NCBI GenBank assembly: GCA_910577805.1
Contig: CAJTOE010000005.1
Location: 1-38,464 of the forward strand
Source of the DNA: an uncultured Oscillospiraceae bacterium
GTDB taxonomy: Bacteria; Bacillota; Clostridia; Oscillospirales; Oscillospiraceae
Reading direction: 5' to 3'
Length of the DNA stretch: 38,464 nucleotides
Position 1 is the first letter of the stretch. Every line of letters starts with the position of its first letter. The position numbers were made by a program, and so were the translations under genes. The notes beneath the pieces were generated by a model. It was given only the letters and a program-made list of their open reading frames with translations. It was not told the DNA's origin and searched no databases. Below are positions 32,658-38,464 of this stretch, in pieces.

Positions 32658-33647
32658 ATGATTCGGGAGCGCGTTTTATCCCTGCTGTTGAGCCAGGAGG
32701 GCTATCTGTCCGGGGAGGCCATGAGCCGGGAGCTGGGAGTCAGCCGGGCCGCGATTTGGAAAGCCATCGAAGCCCTGCGCCAGGAGGGCTATGAGATATC
32801 CTCCGCCCCCAACCGGGGCTACCGCCTGGAGCAGGCCCCGGACCACCTGCGGGAAGGAGAGCTGGCCGGTCCTTTGGAGGGCTGTGTTTTGGGCAGTCAT
32901 CTGCTGTGCCTGGAGCAGATCGACTCCACCAACACCGAGGCCAAGCGCCAGGCAATGGCCGGCGCTCCGGAGGGCCTGGTGGTGCTGGCGGAGGAACAGA
33001 CCGGCGGCCGGGGACGGTTAGGACGCTCCTTCCAGTCCCCCAAGGGGACGGGGCTGTATCTGTCCGCCCTCATGCGCCCCCGGCTGGCCCCGGAGGCCAC
33101 CACCAATCTGACCGCCTGGGTGGCGGTGGCGGTGTGCGACGGCATCGAGTCCTGCTGCGGCGTCCGGCCCCAGATCAAGTGGACCAATGATATCGTGCTC
33201 CACGGCAAAAAGCTGTGCGGCATCCTGACGGAGCTGGGCCTGGAGAGCGAGACCAATTCCCTGGAATATCTGGTCACCGGTATCGGCATCAACACCAACC
33301 AGCGCCGGGAGGATTTCGCGCCGGAGATCCAGGACATGGCCACGTCCCTGGCTCTGGAGCTGGGCCGTCCGGTGCGCCGGGCGGAGCTGGCCGGCCACGT
33401 CATTCGTGCCCTGGACCGGATGTACCGGAATTTCCCGGACAATAAGGCGGAGTATTTGGCGCGCTACCGGAAGGACTGCCTGACCACAGGCCACCCGGTC
33501 CAGCTCATTACGCCCTCTCAGCGCCGGGAGGCCCAGGCCATCGAAATTGACGACCAGTTCCGGCTGGTGGTGGAGCTGCCCGACGGCACCCGCGAAGCCC
33601 TGATGGCCGGGGAGGTCTCGGTGCGGGGGATGTACGGGTACGTGTAA
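32658..33647 (+). CDS. birA: Biotin-protein ligase and biotin operon repressor
   Basis: BirA attaches biotin to carrier proteins through biotinyl-AMP and, with its HTH domain, can repress biotin genes. The 329-residue protein has an N-terminal winged helix (LSGEAMSRELGVSRAAIWKAIEAL), the ligase core with EEQTGGRGRLGRSF (GRGRLGR at 117-123) and KWTNDI (174-179), and a C-terminal SH3-like domain. Because the HTH is present, it is the bifunctional type. Acceptors in this window are AccB and the biotin carrier at 38198-38464. No biotin-synthesis genes are seen. Confidence 0.94.
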   Translation: MIRERVLSLLLSQEGYLSGEAMSRELGVSRAAIWKAIEALRQEGYEISSAPNRGYRLEQAPDHLREGELAGPLEGCVLGSHLLCLEQIDSTNTEAKRQAMAGAPEGLVVLAEEQTGGRGRLGRSFQSPKGTGLYLSALMRPRLAPEATTNLTAWVAVAVCDGIESCCGVRPQIKWTNDIVLHGKKLCGILTELGLESETNSLEYLVTGIGINTNQRREDFAPEIQDMATSLALELGRPVRRAELAGHVIRALDRMYRNFPDNKAEYLARYRKDCLTTGHPVQLITPSQRREAQAIEIDDQFRLVVELPDGTREALMAGEVSVRGMYGYV

Positions 33648-33672
33648 GGGGCAGGTTTTCCCCAAAAAAACG

Positions 33673-33700
33673 CAAGACCTCCGGCCTACCGGAGGTCTTG
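33673..33700 (-). terminator. Terminator after dpaB
   Basis: CAAGACCTCCGG (33673-33684) pairs perfectly with 33689-33700 around CCTA. On the minus strand it is followed by CG and seven T, so it mainly ends dpaAB transcription; it may also help end birA. Confidence 0.8.
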
Positions 33701-33707
33701 TCATGTA

Positions 33708-34292
33708 TCAGCTTGCGGGACCCATCAGGACCGGCTGGAACTGCCGCCCCTCCAAGGCCCATTCCGCCGCCTCCGCCACCAGGGAGAAATCCGCCACCAG
33801 AGAGGTGGGCTTTTTCTCCGGGTCGTCCTGGCGGAAGGGCACGAAATACAGGTTTTTCCGCCCCATCAGCGCCCCTAAATTGGCCGCAGACCCGGCCAGC
33901 CCGTCGTTGGTGGAGGGCGCGATCAAAACAGGCCGGTCGTTGCGCAGGTGCGCCTTTGCCGCCATGGTCACGCTGGTGTCGGTGACCCCGCTGGCCAGCT
34001 TGCCCAGCGTGTTCCCCGTGCAGGGGGCGATAATGAGCAGGTCCAGCAGCTTCTTGGGGCCGATGGGCTCCGCGTCCTTGACCGTGGTGATCACCCGGCA
34101 GTCACAGATGCGCTCCATCTCCCGCATCAGGTCGTGGGCCGCGCCGAAGCGGGTGTCTGTGGCGGCGGTACACTCCGACACAATCGGCACCACCCTGGCA
34201 AACCGGGCCTTGACCCGCTCCAGAGCGGTCATCGCCTGGGCGTGGGTGCAGAAGGACCCGCACATGGCGAATCCTACGGTGTAATCTTTCAC
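33708..34292 (-). CDS. dpaB: Dipicolinate synthase subunit B
   Basis: DpaB (SpoVFB) is the flavoprotein-like subunit of the enzyme that oxidises dihydrodipicolinate to dipicolinic acid in the sporulating mother cell. The 194-residue protein has VGFAMCGSFCTHAQA at the N-terminus, LLIIAPCTGNTLGKLASGVTD and the C-terminal phosphopantothenoylcysteine-decarboxylase-like core. The start is a GTG at 34292 with AAGGAAGG 7 nt upstream. It lies 30 nt after dpaA. Confidence 0.93.
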   Translation of the reverse strand: MKDYTVGFAMCGSFCTHAQAMTALERVKARFARVVPIVSECTAATDTRFGAAHDLMREMERICDCRVITTVKDAEPIGPKKLLDLLIIAPCTGNTLGKLASGVTDTSVTMAAKAHLRNDRPVLIAPSTNDGLAGSAANLGALMGRKNLYFVPFRQDDPEKKPTSLVADFSLVAEAAEWALEGRQFQPVLMGPAS

Positions 34293-34322
34293 AGGATACC
34301 TTCCTTTCTTCCAAAAGCCGGG

Positions 34323-35198
34323 CTACCGGCCCAGCTCGTGGAGGATATGATACACGGTGTCCCGGATGGCGGCTCCGGCGGTCACCGGGGCTACTTTTCC
34401 AGGCAGCGACAAGGCCCAGACCACCGAACGGCCCAGCCGTGCGGCCTCCTCCAGGTCCACACCCCCCGGCTTGCTGGCCAGATCCAGCACCAGACAGTCC
34501 GGCTTGAGGTCCGCCAGCTCCGCCTGGCCCAGCACCCGCGCCGGGACCGTGTTGACCACCAGGTCATAGCCGCACAGCCAGCCCGCCAGATGGCTGGTAT
34601 GCTCCGCGCCGTAGCCAAGCGCCCTGGCCCAGGCCAGATGCTCATACCGCCGGGCGGCCACGCTGACCCGCGCCCCCAGGGCGGCCATCCGCTGGGCCAC
34701 CAGCTTCCCCACCCGGCCGTAGCCGATGACCAGCACCCGCGCCCCGTTGAGGGTGACGGGAAGCTGTTCCATGGCGATTTGAATGGCCCCCTCCGCTGTG
34801 GGCACCGCGTTGGCGATTTGCAGCTCCTCCCGGCTGAAATAGTCATGGATGGTCATCCGCCGTTCCGCGGCCAGCGCGGACGTGGCCTGGTCCAGGATGC
34901 CTCCGCAGATGACCTGCTCCGGGGTCAGGGCGTCCAGCAGGTCCACCACCGGGACCTGCCTGTCGGACAGCGGCGCGTTCAGCCGCCCCCGTCCGTCCGC
35001 CACGGGCAGAGGGAATATCACGCAGTCCCCCTCCCCCATACGGGCGGTCCCCCGCTCCACCGACAGCAGAGCGGCTGGCTCCACCCCCTGCTCCAGCGCA
35101 TAGGTATGTACCCGGTGGCCGTCCTCCGCCAGAAGCTGGGCCAGCTTGGCCTGGCGCATATCTCCGCCCAGGACCCAAAAATTCAATGCACGTCTCAT
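34323..35198 (-). CDS. dpaA: Dipicolinate synthase subunit A
   Basis: DpaA (SpoVFA) is the NAD(P)-dependent subunit of dipicolinate synthase. The 291-residue protein has an N-terminal Rossmann-like half (NFWVLGGDMRQAKLAQLL) and a second dinucleotide fold with VLVIGYGRVG at 155-164. I chose the ATG at 35198, preceded by GGAGGGAAGG; a longer reading has no site. A sigma-K-like promoter is 48-74 bp upstream. The product is the spore-core compound that the SpoVA channel loads. Confidence 0.93.
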   Translation of the reverse strand: MRRALNFWVLGGDMRQAKLAQLLAEDGHRVHTYALEQGVEPAALLSVERGTARMGEGDCVIFPLPVADGRGRLNAPLSDRQVPVVDLLDALTPEQVICGGILDQATSALAAERRMTIHDYFSREELQIANAVPTAEGAIQIAMEQLPVTLNGARVLVIGYGRVGKLVAQRMAALGARVSVAARRYEHLAWARALGYGAEHTSHLAGWLCGYDLVVNTVPARVLGQAELADLKPDCLVLDLASKPGGVDLEEAARLGRSVVWALSLPGKVAPVTAGAAIRDTVYHILHELGR

Positions 35199-35245
35199 TG
35201 CCTTCCCTCCACAAAAGCCGCCGGAGCGGCAAGTCGTCACAGGCC

Positions 35246-35272
35246 AGTATATGGCCGTTTGGCATTCGGCGT
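35246..35272 (-). promoter_or_regulatory. Sigma-K-like promoter for dpaAB
   Basis: On the minus strand, CATATACT (complement of 35246-35253) matches the sigma-K -10 pattern CATAnnnT, and an AC (complement of 35271-35272) lies 17 bp upstream as the -35. Mother-cell control by sigma-K is known for this operon in Bacillus subtilis. The motif is short, so the call is tentative. Confidence 0.45.
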
Positions 35273-35376
35273 GCGGGTTTTCCCCCTCATGGAGGAGTGA
35301 ACTGTGGGCCCCGGCCCCCTGGGCGGGTCATCTTGTACAGACCCCTGCTCACCAACCAAAGAAAGGATTTGATACT

Positions 35377-35808
35377 ATGCGAATTATGGCCATCGACTAC
35401 GGCGACGCGCATACCGGGGTCGCCATCTCCGACGCCACCGGCCTGCTGGCGGGCTATACCACCACCATCCACTCCCGCAAACCGGAAACCGCCGTCCAGG
35501 AGATCGCCCGTCTGGTCCAGGAGCGCCAGGTGGAGGAGGTCGTTTTGGGCTTCCCGAAAAACATGGACGGCTCCGAAAGCTTACGCGCCCCCCTCTACCG
35601 GCAGTTCGCCGCGCTGCTGGAGGAGGCCTTGGGCAAGCCCCCGGTGCTGTGGGACGAGCGCCGCACCACCATCGACGCGCACCGAATTTTGTTCGACGCC
35701 GGGAAAAACGGCAAAAAGCGAAAAAAAACCGTGGATGCCGTAGCGGCCAGCCTGATTTTGGAGGGCTACTTAACGTTCCGCCGGACGCAGAAAGACCCGA
35801 TTCCATAA
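35377..35808 (+). CDS. ruvX: Putative Holliday junction resolvase RuvX/YqgF
   Basis: This 143-residue RNase H-fold protein belongs to the YqgF family, which processes 16S pre-rRNA ends in Escherichia coli and is proposed to be a Holliday junction resolvase elsewhere. It has IMAIDYGDAHTGVAISDATG, VVLGFPKNMDGSES, LWDERRTT and KKTVDAVAASLILEGYL, which supply the acidic active-site residues. AAAGGA lies about 10 nt before the ATG at 35377. It is divergent from dpaA and not in its more usual context near alaS. Confidence 0.92.
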   Translation: MRIMAIDYGDAHTGVAISDATGLLAGYTTTIHSRKPETAVQEIARLVQERQVEEVVLGFPKNMDGSESLRAPLYRQFAALLEEALGKPPVLWDERRTTIDAHRILFDAGKNGKKRKKTVDAVAASLILEGYLTFRRTQKDPIP

Positions 35809-35822
35809 GGAACCGGGTCTTT
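35791..35822. terminator. Bidirectional terminator between ruvX and coaX
   Basis: AAAGACCCGATTCC (35791-35804) pairs with GGAACCGGGTCTTT (35809-35822) with one mismatch. The first arm is the end of the ruvX coding sequence and the loop contains its stop codon. T-rich sequence (CGTCTATTTTTTG) follows on the plus strand. Confidence 0.8.
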
Positions 35823-35825
35823 CGT

Positions 35826-36593
35826 CTATTTTTTGTTCTTTTTGTAGAGGATATTCAGCCCCTTGAGCAGCAAATCCCGCTCCAGGCTCATTTCCCGGCG
35901 GCACAGAGGGGCGATGAACTGGGCCATGCCCCCGGTCACCACCACCTTGGCCTGGAAGCCAAGCTCCTCCTCCACCCGGTCCAGCATCCCGTCCAGCATG
36001 GCGGCGGTGCCGTACATGATGCCGGAACGCATACAATCCACGGTGTTCTTGCCGATCACCTGCTTGGGCTTGTCCAGGTTGATGCCGGGCAGCTGGGCCG
36101 TGCGGCTGGTGAGCGCCTCCAGGGAGATGCGCACCCCAGGGATGATGCACCCACCCAGATAGGTGTTGCCCCGGTCCACCACCTCAATGGTGGTAGCAGT
36201 GCCCAGGTCCAGCAAAATCAGGGGCGGCTCGTACTCCGCCAGGGCCGCTACCGCAATCACGATACGGTCGCTGCCCACCTGGGCGGGGTTGTCCATCCGG
36301 ATGTTCAGCCCCGTTTTCACGCCGGGTCCTACCACCATCGGCTCCTGCTTCGTCACCTTGACCACGCCGGTTTTTACCGCGTTGAATACCGGCGGCACCA
36401 CCGAGGATATGATGCAGTCCTCAATTTTTTCTACCGGGATGTTGAACAGACCCAGGGTATTTTTTATCTCCCCTCCGTATTGATCGGAGGTTTTTATACG
36501 ATCTGTAGCCAAGCGGGCCTCAAAGACGATCTGGTCGTCCTCGATTCCGCCCACTACGATGTTCGTGTTGCCGATGTCAATGGCAAGAAGCAT
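35826..36593 (-). CDS. coaX: Type III pantothenate kinase
   Basis: CoaX phosphorylates pantothenate, the first step of CoA synthesis, and is not inhibited by CoA in known cases. The 255-residue ASKHA-fold protein has AIDIGNTNIVVGG, SSVVPPV, GSDRIVIAVAAL, ILLDLGTATTIEVVD and GGCIIPGV. GAGGTGA precedes the ATG. It lies 25 nt downstream of a pantothenate-type ECF S component, which supports a joint pantothenate-salvage operon. Confidence 0.95.
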   Translation of the reverse strand: MLLAIDIGNTNIVVGGIEDDQIVFEARLATDRIKTSDQYGGEIKNTLGLFNIPVEKIEDCIISSVVPPVFNAVKTGVVKVTKQEPMVVGPGVKTGLNIRMDNPAQVGSDRIVIAVAALAEYEPPLILLDLGTATTIEVVDRGNTYLGGCIIPGVRISLEALTSRTAQLPGINLDKPKQVIGKNTVDCMRSGIMYGTAAMLDGMLDRVEEELGFQAKVVVTGGMAQFIAPLCRREMSLERDLLLKGLNILYKKNKK

Positions 36594-36618
36594 AGCCGTT
36601 CACCTCAGAGGGTCAAGT

Positions 36619-37254
36619 TTAGTGTTCCGCCACAGGCCGCAGGGTGGGCACATGGAGCAGAGCCTTTCCGATGGCGGTCACCAGCACCGCCGCGGCCACA
36701 GCCTCCGCCACGCCGGAGGTGCCCACAACGCCCAGCACCACGTCCAGCACCATTTCAATGGCGATGTTCTTCATCGCGGCGTACTCCGGCCGCAGCAGGA
36801 AATAGATGCTGCCCATCACCAGGCCGGTGTTGGTCAGCGCACCGGCCACGCCCACTACAGGCAGAGCCAGCAAGTCATTTACCTTCAGCTTCTTCAGCCC
36901 GATCCACAGCCAGCCGGCCACCACGCCGATCAGAATACGGCATCCCAGCGCAATCCACACTGCCTTCAGCGCCCCCGAAAGGGAAGTCGCCAGGAAGGGG
37001 GAAAACGCAAAGGACATAGCGCTGGGGGCCATCGTGTTCGTCCACAGGGAGCAGAGGCCAAATACACCGCCCAGAATGCCGCCGCCCAGGGGGCCTAACA
37101 GCACAGCGCCGATTATGACCGGGATGTGCAGGGTCGTGGCCTTGATCAAGGGTAGGGGTATCAGCCCGATGCCTGTGACGTTCAGGAGCAGTTGTACGGC
37201 GGCGAACATGGCCACCCCCGCCAGCCAGCGGGTGTCTCTTGTGCGGTTTTTCAT
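36619..37254 (-). CDS. panT: ECF transporter S component, probably for pantothenate
   Basis: This 211-residue integral membrane protein is a substrate-binding S component of an energy-coupling-factor transporter. It has about six hydrophobic helices and the typical S-component opening LAGVAMFAAVQLLLN, plus HIPVIIGAVLLGPLGGGILGGVFGL. I chose the ATG at 37254 with GGAGGT 7 nt upstream. The pantothenate assignment rests on its place directly upstream of coaX. The shared energising module (EcfA, EcfA', EcfT) must be encoded elsewhere. Confidence 0.82.
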   Translation of the reverse strand: MKNRTRDTRWLAGVAMFAAVQLLLNVTGIGLIPLPLIKATTLHIPVIIGAVLLGPLGGGILGGVFGLCSLWTNTMAPSAMSFAFSPFLATSLSGALKAVWIALGCRILIGVVAGWLWIGLKKLKVNDLLALPVVGVAGALTNTGLVMGSIYFLLRPEYAAMKNIAIEMVLDVVLGVVGTSGVAEAVAAAVLVTAIGKALLHVPTLRPVAEH

Positions 37255-37337
37255 AAAAATTACCTCCTGCTGCCGCTCCCGTTGCGGGATGCAGCGCAAT
37301 ATTTAAGAGGGCGAGGGCCAGCCCCGGCCCTCTCATG
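37255..37337 (-). promoter_or_regulatory. Structured 5' leader of panT-coaX
   Basis: The predicted transcript begins near 37337 and has about 80 nt before panT. It can form a GC-rich stem (GAGGGC with GCCCTC, on the minus strand around 37308-37333) and a second one just before the ribosome site (GCTGC-AT-CCCG-CAA-CGGG-AG-CGGCAGC, interrupted to avoid a continuous read-out of more than 20 bases). I recognise no known riboswitch class. Confidence 0.4.
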
Positions 37338-37343
37338 GTGCCC

Positions 37344-37372
37344 ATTATACCGGACGAGCCGCTTGAATGCAA
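37344..37372 (-). promoter_or_regulatory. panT-coaX promoter
   Basis: On the minus strand, -35 TTGCAT (complement of 37367-37372) and -10 TATAAT (complement of 37344-37349) are 17 bp apart. The -35 overlaps the divergent GNAT promoter's -35 by two bases. Confidence 0.75.
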
Positions 37373-37391
37373 GAAAAATCTGTGCTATATT
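37363..37391 (+). promoter_or_regulatory. Promoter of the GNAT gene
   Basis: The -35 TTGAAT (37363-37368) and -10 TATATT (37386-37391) are 17 bp apart. It faces away from the panT promoter, with overlapping -35 elements. Confidence 0.65.
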
Positions 37392-37408
37392 ATTGCCGGG
37401 GTGATAAG

Positions 37409-37873
37409 ATGGACGTTTTCCAGGCGGCTTGCGAGGATGCAGAGCCGGTTTTTCAGCTGGTGCAGAATACGATACGAAGTATTTATCCGAATTATTACAA
37501 AACGGAAATCGTGGATTTCTTCTTAAGCCTCCACAGCCAGGAGGCGATTTCCCAGGACATAGCCCACGGACGGGTGTTCCTTCTGCAAGACGGCCCCCGG
37601 CTGGTCGGGACAGGTACTGTCCGTAAAAATCATATTACCCGCGTTTTTGTTGCGCCGGATGCGCAGAGAATGGGCTATGGCAATCAGATTATGGAGTGGC
37701 TGGAGCGTATTATTTTCGATAATTATGACACAGTGTATTTGGATGCTTCTCTCCCCGCCGGGCGGTTTTACGACCAGAGAGGCTATCGGACTGTGCGGCA
37801 TGAGCTGTATCCCCTGAAAGACGGGGTGGTGCTGGCCTATGAGGTGATGGAAAAAACGAGGGGGAGTGTGTGA
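37409..37873 (+). CDS. GNAT-family N-acetyltransferase
   Basis: This 154-residue protein transfers an acetyl group from acetyl-CoA to an unknown amine. The acetyl-CoA-binding motif is ITRVFVAPDAQRMGYGNQIM (about 76-95, with QRMGYG at 86-91), and the C-terminal PAGRFYDQRGYRTVRHE is typical of the GNAT fold. I chose the ATG at 37409, with GGGGTGA a few bases upstream; a longer reading covers the promoter. It is divergent from panT. The substrate cannot be predicted. Confidence 0.87.
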   Translation: MDVFQAACEDAEPVFQLVQNTIRSIYPNYYKTEIVDFFLSLHSQEAISQDIAHGRVFLLQDGPRLVGTGTVRKNHITRVFVAPDAQRMGYGNQIMEWLERIIFDNYDTVYLDASLPAGRFYDQRGYRTVRHELYPLKDGVVLAYEVMEKTRGSV

Positions 37874-37880
37874 CGGGGGA

Positions 37881-37937
37881 TTCACCCTCATCCGTCTGGC
37901 CTGCGGCCAGCCACCTTCCCCCATCAAGGGGGAAGGC
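37881..37937. repeat. Palindrome-rich intergenic repeat
   Basis: The element contains TGGCC-TGC-GGCCA (37897-37909) and CCTTCCCCC-ATCAA-GGGGGAAGG (37914-37936), two adjacent perfect hairpins, preceded by CCCTCATCCG. I recall very similar sequences scattered between genes in Oscillospiraceae genomes, so I call it a dispersed repeat. Only one copy is present here, so that part rests on memory and not on the window. Confidence 0.55.
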
Positions 37938-37991
37938 TTTGGAGGGAATCGGTAGATTCAGCGAAAAAGATTCCGAAAGGAGGACGGCCCA

Positions 37992-38144
37992 TTGGAGACA
38001 GAAAGCAAAAGACAGGATACCAGAAAAGCGATGGCCTTTGACCTTTGCAACATCATTGACGAGGACCCGTCCCAAGAGACCTACACCAAGGAGGAAATTA
38101 AAAAAATCATTCGAGTGTATGTCACCACCGCCGACCAGAAATAA
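37992..38144 (+). CDS. Small acidic/basic protein of unknown function (50 aa)
   Basis: This 50-residue protein is too short for usual cut-offs but has a near-perfect ribosome site, AAAGGAGG, 8 nt before a TTG start. It reads METESKRQDTRKAMAFDL, then CNIIDEDPSQETYTK, EEIKKIIRVYVTTADQK and a TAA stop. It is charged, probably helical and without a membrane segment. A terminator follows at once. Alternating codon use looks like that of real genes nearby. I do not recognise a family. Confidence 0.6.
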   Translation: METESKRQDTRKAMAFDLCNIIDEDPSQETYTKEEIKKIIRVYVTTADQK

Positions 38145-38146
38145 GC

Positions 38147-38173
38147 AAAACCTCCGGCCAAGCCGGAGGTTTT
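38147..38173. terminator. Bidirectional terminator
   Basis: AAAACCTCCGGC (38147-38158) pairs perfectly with GCCGGAGGTTTT (38162-38173) around CAA. Both strands end the stem in four T. It separates the 50-residue gene from the convergent biotin carrier gene. Confidence 0.8.
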
Positions 38174-38197
38174 GACTTTCTATGCGTATATAATCTC

Positions 38198-38464
38198 TTA
38201 ACCCAAAGTCACCAGCAGATCGTCCGTATTCACGGTGCTGCCGACCGTCGCGGCCACAGCCTTGACCGTACCGTCCACGGGGGCGGAGACCTCGATCTCC
38301 ATCTTCATGGCCTCCAGGATAACCAGCACGTCGCCAGCCTTCACAGCCTGGCCGGGCTTGCACTCCACCTTGAACACATTACCGGGCATGGGGCTGTTCA
38401 CCGCAGTCTCCCCGGCGGCAACGGCGGCAGGAGCCGGTGCGGGCGCAGGCGCAGCAGCCATGGG
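38198..38464 (-). CDS. Biotin carrier protein of a decarboxylase (5' end cut by window)
   Basis: The visible 88 or so C-terminal residues are a biotinyl domain: an Ala/Pro linker (APAPAPAAVAAGE), NSPMPGNVFKVECKPGQ and EAMKMEIEVSAPVDGTV, in which the lysine of AMKM carries biotin. The long Ala/Pro linker and PMPGNVFK are typical of the gamma/carrier subunits of sodium-pumping decarboxylases (methylmalonyl-CoA, glutaconyl-CoA or oxaloacetate) and of similar carboxylases. The gene continues beyond the right edge, so the ATG at 38461 need not be the true start. Confidence 0.85.
   Translation of the reverse strand, partial: PMAAAPAPAPAPAAVAAGETAVNSPMPGNVFKVECKPGQAVKAGDVLVILEAMKMEIEVSAPVDGTVKAVAATVGSTVNTDDLLVTLG

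Noticed and set aside
37200..37372. Leader peptide starting MRGPGLALALLN in the panT leader
   Set aside because: The frame runs far into panT without an early stop and has no ribosome site.
1..38464. CRISPR arrays, tRNA or rRNA genes
   Set aside because: No regularly spaced repeats and no recognisable tRNA or rRNA sequence were seen on reading.

Overview
The window looks like chromosome from a GC-rich, spore-forming gut Firmicute of the Oscillospiraceae type (Flavonifractor/Pseudoflavonifractor/Lawsonibacter-like). This is an inference from four things: Clostridia-style FabK fatty-acid synthesis, DapL-type lysine synthesis, sporulation genes (spoVAC, spoIVB, dpaA, dpaB), and a bile salt hydrolase. 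No rRNA, tRNA or CRISPR array was recognised.

Layout. 1-1705 is a decayed, visibly AT-richer large serine recombinase, the remnant of a mobile element. 1873-11506 is a tightly coupled fatty-acid operon, acpP-accBCDA-fabH-fabK-fabD-fabG-fabF-fabZ-marR, with a strong promoter and a perfect inverted repeat at the predicted transcript start. 11571-16485 is a MerR regulator divergent from a YfcC transporter-amidohydrolase-YfcC transporter module; the dyad lies in a 19-bp promoter spacer. 16535-20553 holds a lipoprotein, an Sfp-type phosphopantetheinyl transferase, a stand-alone spoVAC, a PilZ protein, spoIVB and nrdR. 20619-23208 has two convergent sodium:alanine symporters whose 3' ends overlap. 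23303-28756 is a minus-strand operon trmL-pgk-tpiA-gpmI-eno without gap. 28757-30006 has a structured intergenic stretch, a small unknown gene and a single-domain response regulator. 30110-32360 carries dapL and a bile salt hydrolase. 32658-37873 carries birA, dpaAB, ruvX, coaX with a pantothenate-type ECF S component, and a GNAT acetyltransferase. The end has a dispersed-repeat-like element, a 50-residue small ORF and the 3' part of a biotin carrier protein.

The genes connect in several ways. PanT and CoaX start CoA synthesis, and the Sfp-type enzyme can move phosphopantetheine from CoA to an acyl carrier protein such as AcpP. BirA can biotinylate AccB and the biotin carrier at the right edge. 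DapL belongs to the lysine pathway whose intermediate feeds DpaAB; the dipicolinate product is loaded into spores by SpoVA proteins, and SpoIVB acts in the mother-cell signalling that turns such genes on. Three divergent gene pairs (merR/yfcC, response regulator/dapL, panT/GNAT) have opposing promoters whose -35 hexamers overlap. All functional calls are by reading motifs; no searches were run.
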